Positions 1 to 8,955 of a DNA stretch of 64,000 nucleotides are shown piece by piece. The stretch's first letter is position 1, and each line of letters opens with the position of its first letter. Location: the NCBI GenBank assembly GCA_963739385.1, contig CAVUAI010000001.1, forward strand, positions 76,297 through 140,296, written 5' to 3'. The notes beneath the pieces were generated by a model. It did no database searches. It was given only the letters and a program-made list of their open reading frames with translations, and was not told the origin of the DNA. The DNA is from VAZQ01 sp963739385. GTDB taxonomy: Bacteria > Pseudomonadota > Alphaproteobacteria > Rhizobiales > Xanthobacteraceae. Made by a program: the position numbers and the translations under genes.

Positions 1-606
1 CGCTGCCGCCGCCGGGCCAACGCATCGCGATCGCGTCGGACGCGGCCTTCACCTTCGTATACGCGCACCTGCTCACAGGCTGGCGCAAAGCGGGTGCGGA
101 GATCACGACCTTTTCGCCGCTCGCGGACGAGCCGCCGCCGGCGGACTGCGATGTGTGCTGGCTGCCCGGCGGCTATCCGGAGCTGCATGCCGGCGCGCTC
201 GCGTCCGCGCATCGATTTCGGCACGGGCTCGCGCAGTTCGCGCAGACGCGGCCGGTGCACGGTGAGTGCGGCGGCTACATGGTGCTGGGGGAGGGCCTCG
301 AAGATGCGAATGGTGTCCGGCACGCGATGACCGGCCTGCTCGGGCACGCCACCAGCTTTGCCGAGCGCAGGCTCCATCTCGGCTATCGCGAAGCCCGTCT
401 GCGCGCGGACAGCCCGATTGGTCCGCGGGACGCGCGCGTTCGCGGGCACGAGTTTCATTACGCGACCCTGCTGACTCCGGGGGCCGACGAGCCACTGGTC
501 GAGCTTTCGGATGCCCAGGGGCGAGGAGTTCGGCATGGATGGCGGTCGCCGCGGCCGCGTCAGCGGCACGTTCTTTCACGCGATCGCCCAAAAGGACATC
601 GGCTGA
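1..606 (+). CDS. cobB: Hydrogenobyrinic acid a,c-diamide synthase, C-terminal part, frame broken
   Basis: The enzyme amidates the a and c side chains of the corrin ring with glutamine and ATP, in the cytoplasmic cobalamin pathway. The gene is cut by the left edge. Visible are the family stretch VCWLPGGYPELHAG near 151-195, the class I glutamine-amidotransferase nucleophile motif HGECGGYMVLGE near 258-293, and the typical ending GRRGRVSGTFFHAIAQ. The reading frame changes by one base in the GGGG at 518-521. Upstream the codons start at position 3, and downstream the canonical C-terminus runs to TGA at 604-606. Both sides are well conserved, so one surplus G from sequencing is more likely than a dead gene. 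It ends tail-to-tail with cobT. Confidence 0.88.
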
Positions 607-622
607 GGGCAGCCGCGACCGA

Positions 623-1684
623 TCAATGCGGCTTGTTGGCGACACCCGCCTCCGCGAACGTGGCCATGCCGGTGTGGCAGGCGAGCGCGGCCCGCAGCAC
701 CGATACGGCGAGCGCGGCGCCGGAGCCCTCTCCGAGCCGCATGCCGAGATCAAGAAGCGGAGCGAGACCGAGCTCGCCCAGCAACATCCGGTGCCCGTCT
801 TCGGCCGAGACATGCGCCGCCAGGGCATGGTCGAGGCCGTCGGCTCGCATCCTGGCCAATACAGCGACCGCCGCGGTCGAGACGAAGCCATCGAGCACCA
901 CCGGGACGCGGCGCCGGCGCGCCGCCAGCGCGGCGCCCAGAATGGCGGCGAGTTCGCGTCCGCCCAGCGCAGCCGCGCTGCGCAAGGGATCGCCGAGCAG
1001 CGTGCCGTGGCGCGCGAGCCCGGCATCGATGGCTGCGCGCTTGCGTGCCAACCCGTGATCGTCCACCCCGGTGCCGCGCCCTGCCCAACGCGCCCCGCCG
1101 CCACCGAACAGCGCCGTAGCGAGCGCGGCCGCCGCCGTCGTATTCCCGATTCCCATCTCGCCCAGACACACGAGATCGGCATCGGGTGAGATCGAAGCGT
1201 AGCCGATATCCACGGCGGCGAGAAAAGTGGGCTCATCCATTGCCGGCTCCACGGTGAAGTCGGCCGTGGGCTGTTCGAGCGCAAGCGGCACGACACGCAG
1301 GTTCGCATCCGCGAGGCGGGCGAGCTGATTGATCGCCGCGCCGCCGGCCGAAAAATTAGCAACCATCTGCGACGTGACTTCGGCCGGGTAGGCCGAGACG
1401 CCCCGTGCCGTCACGCCGTGATTGCCAGCGAACACGAGAATGTCGACGCGGTCGAGGCGTGGAGGATGTCGCCCCTGCCAGCGGGCGAGCCACGCGACTG
1501 TGTCTTCGAGCCGGCCCAGGCTGCGCGGAGGCTTTGTGAGCTCGTTCTGCCGCTCAGCCGCGGCGGCCGCACAGACGGCATCGCCCGACGGCAGGTCGAG
1601 GCATGCCGCCCGCAGGTCGGCGAGCGTCGAGAAAGCCTCAACGTCGTCGTCGATGGGGCCGGTATGTGATGAGCCCGCGCTCAT
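623..1684 (-). CDS. cobT: Nicotinate-nucleotide--dimethylbenzimidazole phosphoribosyltransferase
   Basis: CobT makes alpha-ribazole phosphate from nicotinate mononucleotide and 5,6-dimethylbenzimidazole, the lower ligand of vitamin B12. The 353-residue product has the usual family length and shows NELTKPPRSLGRLE near the N-terminus, the FAGNHGVTARGVSAYP segment, the GEMGIGNTTAAAAL motif and the terminal ANKPH. An ATG at 1684 (MSAGSSHTG) is preferred. The frame stays open to 1801, but that extension has no family similarity and crosses the upstream receptor remnant. cobV and bluB, the other lower-ligand genes, lie a few kilobases away on the opposite strand, so the loop-assembly functions cluster here. 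Confidence 0.93.
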   Translation of the reverse strand: MSAGSSHTGPIDDDVEAFSTLADLRAACLDLPSGDAVCAAAAAERQNELTKPPRSLGRLEDTVAWLARWQGRHPPRLDRVDILVFAGNHGVTARGVSAYPAEVTSQMVANFSAGGAAINQLARLADANLRVVPLALEQPTADFTVEPAMDEPTFLAAVDIGYASISPDADLVCLGEMGIGNTTAAAALATALFGGGGARWAGRGTGVDDHGLARKRAAIDAGLARHGTLLGDPLRSAAALGGRELAAILGAALAARRRRVPVVLDGFVSTAAVAVLARMRADGLDHALAAHVSAEDGHRMLLGELGLAPLLDLGMRLGEGSGAALAVSVLRAALACHTGMATFAEAGVANKPH

Positions 1685-1787
1685 GACTCCCTTCATTCGC
1701 CACGGGACGTCGCGGCGGCGGCGGAAGGTTGCGTCAGCAGCCGGGCATGCGCAATAGCGCCTCGCCGGGCTCGGCATTCGGCATGGC

Positions 1788-1919
1788 AACCCGGCCGCCA
1801 ACTACACCACTGTGTTCGGTCGCATCGACAACCTGCTCAACGAGCGATATCAGAACCCGACCGGCTTCGACCGGCCGGGCTTTGGGATTTTCGGCGGAAT
1901 CCGGGTCGCCAACCGCTGA
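1788..1919 (+). pseudogene. 3' remnant of a TonB-dependent (BtuB-like) receptor
   Basis: An open stretch ending in TGA at 1917-1919 encodes FGRIDNLLNERYQNPTG and then RPGFGIFGGIRVANR. This is the last beta-strand region of TonB-dependent outer-membrane receptors, of the kind that often precedes B12 uptake genes. In the same frame a stop lies at 1755-1757, and upstream of about 1788 nothing receptor-like can be read. Only about 43 residues of a protein normally over 600 residues long remain. The position, three bases before btuF, fits a lost btuB whose 5' part was deleted together with any leader. Confidence 0.7.
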
Positions 1920-1921
1920 CG

Positions 1922-2833
1922 GTGCACGTGGATATGACAGTGCGGTTTGCTGCTGGGGACTCATCGGGACGGTGGGCCGTGGTTGCCGTTCTGGCGGCCG
2001 CGGCGCTGCTCGCGGTCGCTTCGCAGGGATGGGCGACCGATGCTGCTGGCAAGCCCAGCCGCATCGTTTCGCTCAACATGTGCACGGACGAACTGGTTCT
2101 GCGCCTTGCCGAACCGCAGAACATCGCGTCCGTCACCTGGCTCTCCCGGGATCCTGGGAATTCGAACGTCGCGGAACTGGCTGCGCGTATCCCGGTCAAT
2201 CATGGACTGGCGGAAGAGATCATCCCGCTGAAGCCGGATCTGGTCATCGCCGGCATCTACACCGCGCGGCCGGCGGTAGCGTTGCTCAAGCGCGTCGGCA
2301 TTCCAGTGGTGGAATTCGATGTTGCGAAAAACATCGACGATGTTCGCCGTCAGATCCGCGATGTCGCCGCCCTGGTGGGCGAACGGGAAAAGGGCGACAA
2401 GATCCTTGGCGACCTGGACCGGAGCCTCGCGGCGATTCCGCCACCGGCGCAGTCGAACAAACCGCGGGCGCTCGTGCTCAATCCCAATGGCGTGACCGTC
2501 GGCAAGGGAACGCTCGCCGACGAGATCATGACGCGCGCCGGGCTGACGAATGTGGCTGCCGAACTCGCCATCGACAACTATGGGCAGATTCCGCTGGAAA
2601 CGTTGGTGGCGAACGCGGTGGACGTACTTATCGTCAGCGCAAGCCGCGACGGACCGCCCGCGCTCGCCACCGAAATCCTGCGTCATCCCGTGCTCGCGGC
2701 GCTCTCGGACCGGACCCGTGTGGTCGTCCTTCCGGGTCGGCTGTGGAATTGCGGCGGACCCGCCATTGTCGAAGCGATCGAACGGCTCAGGCAGGTGGCC
2801 GATGAAGTTCGTGTCGGGACGCCCACCAGATGA
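1922..2833 (+). CDS. btuF: Cobalamin-type ABC transporter substrate-binding protein
   Basis: This is a periplasmic binding protein of the BtuF/FepB (cluster A-3) fold that would hand cobalamin or a related corrinoid to the BtuCD-like pair encoded next. The 303-residue product starts with a hydrophobic signal segment (VVAVLAAAALLAVAS) and then IVSLNMCTDELVLRLAEPQ, the classic start of the mature domain. IPLKPDLVIAGIYTARP and VVVLPGRLWNCGGPAIVEAIE follow. The start is GTG at 1922; ATG at 1934 is an alternative that keeps the signal peptide. It overlaps btuC by four bases. Substrate specificity rests on the cobalamin gene context; an iron chelate cannot be excluded from sequence alone. Confidence 0.83.
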   Translation: MHVDMTVRFAAGDSSGRWAVVAVLAAAALLAVASQGWATDAAGKPSRIVSLNMCTDELVLRLAEPQNIASVTWLSRDPGNSNVAELAARIPVNHGLAEEIIPLKPDLVIAGIYTARPAVALLKRVGIPVVEFDVAKNIDDVRRQIRDVAALVGEREKGDKILGDLDRSLAAIPPPAQSNKPRALVLNPNGVTVGKGTLADEIMTRAGLTNVAAELAIDNYGQIPLETLVANAVDVLIVSASRDGPPALATEILRHPVLAALSDRTRVVVLPGRLWNCGGPAIVEAIERLRQVADEVRVGTPTR

Positions 2834-3861
2834 CGCATATGCCTGTCGTCGCGAGCCTCGAGCAAAAGCTCATGCCCTCGTATGGCGTGCTGGTGGCCGT
2901 CCTGTCGGTTCTCGTCGCCGTCCTTTTTTGCACGTCGCTGGCGATCGGTTACGTGTCGTTCGATCTCTCGCAGGCCATGCGCGACGCATTGACGGGCCAA
3001 AAGACATTGGCGGCACTCGTTCTCGTCGAGCTGCGGCTGCCGCGCGCCCTGCTCGGCTGCTTCGTCGGCTTCAGTCTCGGCCTTAGCGGTGCCGCCATGC
3101 AGGGGCTGATGCGCAATCCGCTGGCGGAGCCGGGCATCATCGGGGTCTCCGGCGCGGCGGCATTCGGTGCGGTTGCGGTGTTCTATTTCGGCTTCGCGGG
3201 CGCGCTGTCGCTGGCGCTTCCGCTCGGCGGCATTGCCGGCGCCGCGGTCGCGACCTTCGTGCTCTACGGGCTCGCCGGCCGCGGCGCCGGCACGATGACG
3301 CTGATCCTTGCGGGCGTCGCCATCGGCAGCTTCGCGGGGGCGCTCACCTCGCTCGCTCTCAATCTCTCGCCCAATCCCTACGCGGTCACCGAGATCGTGT
3401 TCTGGCTCCTGGGCTCGCTGGCGGACCGGAGCCTGCCCTATGTCTGGCTGGTTCTGCCGCTGATGGCGCTCGGCTGGGCGCTTCTCGTCGGTGCGGGTCC
3501 CGCACTCGACGGGCTGACGCTCGGAGAGGACACCGCCAAGAGCCTGGGCTTCGATCTCAATCGCCTGCGCTTGCAGCTCATCGCCGGCACCGCGCTCGCG
3601 GTCGGCAGCGCCGTGGCCGTCACCGGCGCGATCGCCTTCGTGGGACTGGTGGTGCCGCATCTGCTGCGGCCGCTGGTGGCGCACCGTCCGGGGCGCCTGC
3701 TGTTCGTCAGCGGCCTGGGCGGCGCCGCCCTGACGCTAGCAGCCGATATCGCCGTGCGCGCCTTGCCCATCCGGCCCGAACTCAAACTCGGGGTCGTGAC
3801 GGCCATCATCGGCGCGCCCTTCCTGTTCAGCCTGATCTATCGGCTGCGGGAGGAGGCGTGA
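2830..3861 (+). CDS. btuC: Cobalamin-type ABC transporter permease (FecCD family)
   Basis: Inner-membrane permease of the FecCD/BtuC family, 343 residues, the normal length. Multiple hydrophobic helices alternate with the family signatures LRLPRALLGCFVGFSLGLSG and MQGLMRNPLAEPGIIGVSGAA. Later come the VTGAIAFVGLVVPHLLRP stretch and the ADIAVRALPIRPELKLGVVT ending. It overlaps the binding-protein gene upstream (ATGA) and the ATPase gene downstream (ATGA), so the three are almost certainly translated from one message. Cobalamin is the most likely substrate given the flanking cob genes. Confidence 0.87.
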   Translation: MTHMPVVASLEQKLMPSYGVLVAVLSVLVAVLFCTSLAIGYVSFDLSQAMRDALTGQKTLAALVLVELRLPRALLGCFVGFSLGLSGAAMQGLMRNPLAEPGIIGVSGAAAFGAVAVFYFGFAGALSLALPLGGIAGAAVATFVLYGLAGRGAGTMTLILAGVAIGSFAGALTSLALNLSPNPYAVTEIVFWLLGSLADRSLPYVWLVLPLMALGWALLVGAGPALDGLTLGEDTAKSLGFDLNRLRLQLIAGTALAVGSAVAVTGAIAFVGLVVPHLLRPLVAHRPGRLLFVSGLGGAALTLAADIAVRALPIRPELKLGVVTAIIGAPFLFSLIYRLREEA

Positions 3862-4655
3862 TGGAGATCGAGGCGACCGACATCGCCGTGCGCTTCGGTG
3901 CGACCACCCTGCTGGAAGGGGTCGATCTCGCCATGCATGCCGGCGAGATGGTCGGGCTGGTGGGACCCAATGGCTCGGGCAAGACGACCTTGCTGCGGAT
4001 CCTCGCCAACCTGCGTCCCCCCGAAGGCGGTCGCGTGCGCTATGGCGGGCGCACGGCGTCCGAGATCGGCGCGCGCGGTCTCGCGCGACACATCGCCTAT
4101 CTCGCGCAGGGCGGCGACGTCCATTGGCCGATGCGGGTGGAGACTCTCGTTGCCCTCGGGCGGTTGCCTCACCGCAGGCCATTCCAGGGCCTCGATGCCG
4201 CCGACCGCGATGCCATCGAGCAGGCCATGATCGTGGCCGACGTCGCGGCATTGAGAGCGAGGACGATGGCACAGGTTTCCGGCGGCGAGCGCATGCGCAT
4301 CCTGCTGGCGCGCTCGCTCGCCGTCGACGCCGACATCTTGCTGGCAGACGAGCCCATCGCCGCGCTCGACCCCCTGCACCAGCTCCAGGTGATGGAATTG
4401 CTTCGCGCCACGGCTCGCAAGGGCCGAGGTGTTGCCGTGGTGCTGCATGATCTGGCGCTGGCAGCGCGCTTCTGCGATCGTCTGATCCTGCTGGCCGACG
4501 GGGGCATCCTGGTGGAGGGCTCTCCGGCGCAGGTGTTGACCGATGCGCACCTCGCGCGCGCCTATGGCGTGGAGGTCATTCGCGGCGAGCGAGACGGAGT
4601 GCCCTACCTGTTGCCGTGGAAACCGTGCGAAAAGCCGGAGGGAGGATCGACGTGA
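3858..4655 (+). CDS. btuD: Cobalamin-type ABC transporter ATP-binding protein
   Basis: Cytoplasmic ATPase that energises the BtuC-like permease. In its 265 residues the Walker A motif GPNGSGKTT is followed by the Q-loop region YLAQGGDV, the ABC signature VSGGERMRI, Walker B ILLADEPIAALDP and the switch histidine in VVLHDLALAARFCD. The ATG overlaps the stop codon of the permease gene. The next gene starts four bases before this one ends, so coupling continues downstream. The overall type is FepC/BtuD-like rather than the NitT/TauT type seen elsewhere in the window. Confidence 0.88.
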   Translation: MMEIEATDIAVRFGATTLLEGVDLAMHAGEMVGLVGPNGSGKTTLLRILANLRPPEGGRVRYGGRTASEIGARGLARHIAYLAQGGDVHWPMRVETLVALGRLPHRRPFQGLDAADRDAIEQAMIVADVAALRARTMAQVSGGERMRILLARSLAVDADILLADEPIAALDPLHQLQVMELLRATARKGRGVAVVLHDLALAARFCDRLILLADGGILVEGSPAQVLTDAHLARAYGVEVIRGERDGVPYLLPWKPCEKPEGGST

Positions 4656-5662
4656 GCGACGCCGCGGTGCACCGCGCGTTTCTGGCGGAGCAGATGGCCG
4701 ACCCCGAGACCAACTGGAGTCTCGGAACGTTTGGAGCGATTGCCGAATTCGCGCGCGACCCGGACGAGCCGGTGGCGCTGTCGGATGGCGACGGCAGCCT
4801 CGTCGCGGTGACGGGGCGGGGAGGGATTCGCATCACGCCGCGGGAGGACATGCGGCTGTTCGCCTCCGAAACCACCACGCGCGAAAGCTGGAACCACCGC
4901 ATCGCACTGTGCCTCGAACACGATCGGTGCGCGATGAACGGCCGCACGACGCTGACCGAACTCGGTCCAGACCGCGCGGCGCTGCGGGAACAGGATCGCG
5001 ACGCCGTGCTGTTCGATCTCGGGCTCGGAGCTCTGCACGTAGACCTTTGCATCCGCGTGGGCGATCCACGAGTGGCGGCAGAGCTGCGGGCGCTTGCCGG
5101 GCGTGCGCTGTTCGATCCCGGCAATCCCGTGATGGGCGTGATACTGGCCGCGAACCCGCATCGGGTGTTCATCAGCCGGCTTGGACGCATCGAGGTGTTC
5201 CAGCCGATCCCGCCGGCCGACGGCAAGAGTCCCGAGGGACCGCACACACACGTCCTGCCCAGGTTGCTCCAGCACCGGCGCACCCATTCAGCGACGGAGT
5301 TGGTGCCGGACGGCTGGATTCCCTGCGCCCATCTCTACCCCGCACATCCGGCGAAGGATTCGGCAGGCCGCCGGCTTCCGTTCGACCGTGCCCGCCATGA
5401 CGCCTTCCAGGACATGCTGCGAAGCTTCGGCGATCCCGACATCTATGCGCTCAAGCAACAGGTGGTCGCGGCCGTGGCGGCGGGGCAGGATCCGTCCGTG
5501 ATCGCCGTGACCGACAATCGATTCGCGCGCACGAACGTCCGCGTCGCGCTGCGGCAGCTCAAGGCGGCGGACGCGGTGTCGCCCGCCCTCGTGCAATGGT
5601 TGGCGGCGCACGAACGTGCCGATCAAGTCGGCGGCGAGGACAATGTCCCCGGCCATGATTGA
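4652..5662 (+). CDS. Conserved protein of unknown function in the cobalamin uptake operon
   Basis: I do not recognise this 336-residue protein. It starts at GTG 4652, overlapping the btuD stop and preceded by a strong GGAGGGAGG ribosome-binding site at 4637-4645; an upstream in-frame GTG at 4616 is less likely. No signal peptide or membrane segment is visible. The central part is rich in potential metal ligands: HTHVLPRLLQHRRTHSAT followed by CAHLYPAHPAKD. A MGVILAANPHRVFISRLGRIE segment looks like a folded core. Overlap with btuD and the position before cobV suggest a role in corrinoid handling or salvage, but this is inference from location only. Confidence 0.75.
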   Translation: MSDAAVHRAFLAEQMADPETNWSLGTFGAIAEFARDPDEPVALSDGDGSLVAVTGRGGIRITPREDMRLFASETTTRESWNHRIALCLEHDRCAMNGRTTLTELGPDRAALREQDRDAVLFDLGLGALHVDLCIRVGDPRVAAELRALAGRALFDPGNPVMGVILAANPHRVFISRLGRIEVFQPIPPADGKSPEGPHTHVLPRLLQHRRTHSATELVPDGWIPCAHLYPAHPAKDSAGRRLPFDRARHDAFQDMLRSFGDPDIYALKQQVVAAVAAGQDPSVIAVTDNRFARTNVRVALRQLKAADAVSPALVQWLAAHERADQVGGEDNVPGHD

Positions 5663-5737
5663 CCGGCGCGGGCGCTGCCGCGGCTTGCGGATTCGCTCCC
5701 TCTCGTTTGTGACGGCTCCGCCGTCGGACGCGTCGCG

Positions 5738-6526
5738 ATGATGGGGAAGGGGATGCCGGCTGCCGACGAGCTCAGGAAATTGACGACCGACATCGCGGCC
5801 GCCGTGCGCTTTGGCACGCGCCTGCCGCTTCCCGGCGACGCGGCGCATTCCGGTGCCGATGTGGTGCGCGCAGCCTGGGCCTTTCCGATCGCCGGCGCGC
5901 TCGTCGGGCTGATCGCCGCTGCCGTCTATGCATGCGCCTCCCTGGCGGGCGTGCCGCCATTGCCCGCCGCCGGCCTGGCCGTTGCGGCGACCCTCGTCGC
6001 GACCGGATGCCTGCATGAGGATGGATTGGCGGACGTCGCTGACTCCTTCGGCGCCGACACCCGCGAGCGCAAACTCGAGATCATGCGCGACAGCCGGGTC
6101 GGAACCTACGGCGCATGCGCCCTCGTGTTGTCGCTGCTGTTGCGGGCGGCGGCGCTCGCTGCGATCGCAAACCCGGCGCACGTCGCTGTCGTTCTCGTCG
6201 CCACCCATATGGCGGCCCGCGCCGGCCTGCCGCTGTTCATGCGGCTCGTTCCGCCTGCGCGGGACGACGGCCTGTCCGCTGCTGCCGGCACGCCATCCTT
6301 CGCCAGCGCAATCGCCGGCGTGCTTCTGGGCGTCGTCGCCGTCGTCGTGGGACTGGGGCCGGCCGCGGGCCTCTGTGCGATTGCGCTGGTCGCTGCCGCG
6401 TTCGCGTCGCTGGCGTGGCTGTGCACGCGGCAGATCGGTGGTCAGACCGGCGACGTGCTCGGCACGCTGGAGCAATCCGGCGAGATTTTGATTCTGCTGG
6501 TGGCGGCGGCGTCGGTCGGCTGGTAA
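5738..6526 (+). CDS. cobV: Adenosylcobinamide-GDP ribazoletransferase (cobalamin synthase)
   Basis: This membrane enzyme joins adenosylcobinamide-GDP with alpha-ribazole to give adenosylcobalamin, the last step of lower-loop assembly. The 262-residue product has the family metal and substrate motif HEDGLADVADSFGAD followed by RERKLEIMRDSRVGTYGACA, and several hydrophobic helices. ATG at 5738 and ATG at 5753 (MPAADELRK) are both possible starts; the second matches the usual N-terminus better. A 75-base gap separates it from the preceding unknown gene, and bluB begins 35 bases after its stop. Confidence 0.9.
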   Translation: MMGKGMPAADELRKLTTDIAAAVRFGTRLPLPGDAAHSGADVVRAAWAFPIAGALVGLIAAAVYACASLAGVPPLPAAGLAVAATLVATGCLHEDGLADVADSFGADTRERKLEIMRDSRVGTYGACALVLSLLLRAAALAAIANPAHVAVVLVATHMAARAGLPLFMRLVPPARDDGLSAAAGTPSFASAIAGVLLGVVAVVVGLGPAAGLCAIALVAAAFASLAWLCTRQIGGQTGDVLGTLEQSGEILILLVAAASVGW

Positions 6527-6561
6527 GCCCGGACAAATTGCCGGCCCCATGGTGATGATGG

Positions 6562-7239
6562 ATGAAGGCGAAGGTGCGTAATTCGGTGACCTTGGCGCGC
6601 GACCGCAAGCAAGGCGCTTTCGACGATGCCTTTCGCGCGCGCCTGCGGGAGCTGCTGACCTGGCGGCGCGACGTCCGGCGTTTCCGGCGCGATCCGCTCC
6701 CCGATGGCACGCTCGAACGACTGATCGAGCTGGCATGCCTCGCCCCGTCGGTGGGACTGAGCCAGCCCTGGCGTTTCGTCGTCGTCGACGATCCCACCCG
6801 CCGCGCCGCGATGCGCACCAACTTCGAGCGCTGCAATGCCGCCGCGCTCGCGGCGCAAGCGCCGCAACGCGCAGCCGCTTATGCGCGGCTCAAGCTTGCT
6901 GGTCTCGACGAGGCCCCATGCCACCTTGCCGTCTTCACCGATCGCGCGACCGGGCAGGGCCACGGGCTCGGCAGCCACACCATGCCGGAGATGCTGGAGT
7001 ATTCCGCGGTCGCCGCCGTGCATACCATCTGGCTGGCGGCGCGCGCCGAAGGGATCGGGCTGGGATGGGTGTCGATCCTCGATCCGGTAGCGGTCGCATC
7101 TATCCTCGATGTGCCGGCGAGCTGGCGGTTCGTCGGTTATCTGTGCCTGGGCTATCCGCAGGGCGAGGACGATGTTCCGGAGCTGCAGCGGAGGGGTTGG
7201 GAGCAGCGCTCGTCCTCCAGTTTTGTGCTGCAGCGTTAG
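6562..7239 (+). CDS. bluB: 5,6-dimethylbenzimidazole synthase
   Basis: BluB is a flavin-destroying member of the nitroreductase fold: it cannibalises reduced FMN with oxygen to make the B12 lower ligand dimethylbenzimidazole. The 225-residue protein shows the family start LTWRRDVRRFRRDPLP, the SVGLSQPWRFV flavin-binding segment, SAVAAVHTIWLAARAEGIGLGWVSI and LCLGYPQGED. Together with cobT and cobV it gives a complete set for making and attaching the lower ligand, implying aerobic cobalamin synthesis. The stop lies six bases from the end of the convergent multicopper oxidase gene. Confidence 0.92.
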   Translation: MKAKVRNSVTLARDRKQGAFDDAFRARLRELLTWRRDVRRFRRDPLPDGTLERLIELACLAPSVGLSQPWRFVVVDDPTRRAAMRTNFERCNAAALAAQAPQRAAAYARLKLAGLDEAPCHLAVFTDRATGQGHGLGSHTMPEMLEYSAVAAVHTIWLAARAEGIGLGWVSILDPVAVASILDVPASWRFVGYLCLGYPQGEDDVPELQRRGWEQRSSSSFVLQR

Positions 7240-7245
7240 CTCGCG

Positions 7246-8955
7246 CTACGTCCCGGCGGGCGCGACCACCTCGAACTGCAGCATCATCTCGTTGTCCTCG
7301 TGCTCAAGCATGTGGCAGTGCCAGGGATAGCGCCCGGTATAGCCGTCGAAGCGCGCAATGATGCGGACGACCTCGTGCGGGTCGACCTGCACGGTGTCCT
7401 TCCAGCCGCGATCCTGCGCCGATGGCGGCTTGCGCTCCCCCTGCAGGTAGGGCTCGACCGGAATCGGATCGGGGCCTTCGCCCGGTTTCTCGGCGCCCCA
7501 TGCCGCGAGATAGGCCTTCACGTCGAAGGGCTGGTGGTCGAGCACCTGGAAGCGCACGAGGTGCAGGTGGATCGGGTGCGAATCGTCCGTGGTGTTGATG
7601 AAGTGCCAGATCTCGGTATCGCCGAGCCTGGGACGAATGGTGACCGGACCATCCCAGCGCCGGCCGTCGATCAGGATGATGATCGGCTCGCCGCGGCTGT
7701 CCTGGTATTCGCGCAACGCCGTGTAGCGCACGATGGCGCCGCTTTGCGGCAGCGGCGTCAGCGTGCCGAGTCTGCCGGGAATGGCCGCCGGCCGCGATCG
7801 TGGCGCGCGCCGCGCGACCCGAAACTCCATGACCTCGCCGACCGTATCGCGCTCCGGATGCTCGCCACCGGGGTAGGGGGCGGCCGCGTCGTTGGTCAGC
7901 CGGATCGTCCCGGCGCGCGCACGGCCGAAATCGACGATGACGTCGGCGCGCTCCGCCGGCGCGAGAAGCAGCGTGTCCAGCTCGACCGGCGCCGCCATCA
8001 GGCCCTGATCGGTGCCGATCTGCACGAACGGTTGCCCGTCGGACAGGCGCAGCCGGTAGAAGCGTCCATTGGAGGCGTTGAGGATGCGAAAACGGTACGG
8101 CCTGCGCTCGACATCGAGATACGGCCAGACTTTCCCGTTCACCAGGTTGGTGTCGCCGAAGAACTCCGGCACCCACGGCCCCGGATGATCGGCGGAGCGC
8201 GCGAGCTGCGAGACCGCGTAGGCGAGCGAGCCGTCGGCCGCGAAGCTGCGATCCTGCAGCAGCAGCGGGATCTCGTAGTCGCCGCGCGGAAGCGCCAGCG
8301 CATCCTCCTCGCGATCGCGGATGATGTGGGCGCCGGCGAGACCGGCATATACGTTGAGGCGGGTCTGGCCGATGGCGTGGTCGTGGTACCACAGCATGCA
8401 GGCGGCCTGCTCGTTCGGATATTCATAGGTCTCCGTCGTCCACCGCGCGCCGCGCTGGCGAAATCCGGAGGTGAACCAGGCGTCGGGATGGCCGTCGCTG
8501 TCGGCCGCCGCGACCGCGCCGTGCAGATGCGTCACCGTCTTGGTCCGCGGCTCGCCATGATGCGTTCCGTGCAGATGCGTATCGAACACGCCGGGAATCA
8601 GGAACTCGGTGCCGGGGAGCTCGTTGCGCCAGCGCACGAAGATGCGCTGTCCCCGCCCGACCTCGATGGTCGGGCCGGGGAACTGTCCGGCATAGGCCCA
8701 CAGCGGCGTGGCCGGCAGGTCGCGGTGGAGCTTCTGGCGCACGAGCCGTATTGGAATGTCATAGAGCGGGCTCCCGTCGCGCGTGGCCTCCGGCTGCAAC
8801 TGCGGACGCAGCCGCGGCAGCGGATCGACGAACTTGCGCAGCCGCGGGCTCTGCACCCGATGGCCGCCATTGTGCGATTGCGCCGGACGTGCCGGCAGCG
8901 TGAGCCCGGCCGCCAGGCCGCTTCCGAGCCACAGCACGCGCCGGCGTGACAACAT
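7246..8955 (-). CDS. Multicopper oxidase, CotA/bilirubin-oxidase type, Tat-exported
   Basis: A 569-residue copper oxidase that would oxidise phenolic, bilin or metal substrates while reducing oxygen to water. The start at 8955 follows a GGGAGG site and gives an N-terminus with twin arginines and a hydrophobic stretch (MLSRRRVLWLGSGLAAGL), a typical Tat signal. The four copper-binding regions are visible: HLHG repeats near the first domain, LWYHDHAIGQTRLNVYAGLAG, HPIHLHLVRFQVL and the terminal WHCHMLEHEDNEMM, whose Met would be the axial type 1 ligand. The frame is open further upstream to 9273 without family similarity. The gene is monocistronic and convergent with bluB; its substrate is unknown. 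Confidence 0.88.
   Translation of the reverse strand: MLSRRRVLWLGSGLAAGLTLPARPAQSHNGGHRVQSPRLRKFVDPLPRLRPQLQPEATRDGSPLYDIPIRLVRQKLHRDLPATPLWAYAGQFPGPTIEVGRGQRIFVRWRNELPGTEFLIPGVFDTHLHGTHHGEPRTKTVTHLHGAVAAADSDGHPDAWFTSGFRQRGARWTTETYEYPNEQAACMLWYHDHAIGQTRLNVYAGLAGAHIIRDREEDALALPRGDYEIPLLLQDRSFAADGSLAYAVSQLARSADHPGPWVPEFFGDTNLVNGKVWPYLDVERRPYRFRILNASNGRFYRLRLSDGQPFVQIGTDQGLMAAPVELDTLLLAPAERADVIVDFGRARAGTIRLTNDAAAPYPGGEHPERDTVGEVMEFRVARRAPRSRPAAIPGRLGTLTPLPQSGAIVRYTALREYQDSRGEPIIILIDGRRWDGPVTIRPRLGDTEIWHFINTTDDSHPIHLHLVRFQVLDHQPFDVKAYLAAWGAEKPGEGPDPIPVEPYLQGERKPPSAQDRGWKDTVQVDPHEVVRIIARFDGYTGRYPWHCHMLEHEDNEMMLQFEVVAPAGT

Noticed and set aside
1600..1930. Cobalamin riboswitch upstream of cobT or btuF
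   Set aside because: I looked for a B12-box-like segment (AGxCAGGAGACCTGCC type) on both strands and found no acceptable match; the space is mostly cobT 5' sequence and the receptor remnant.
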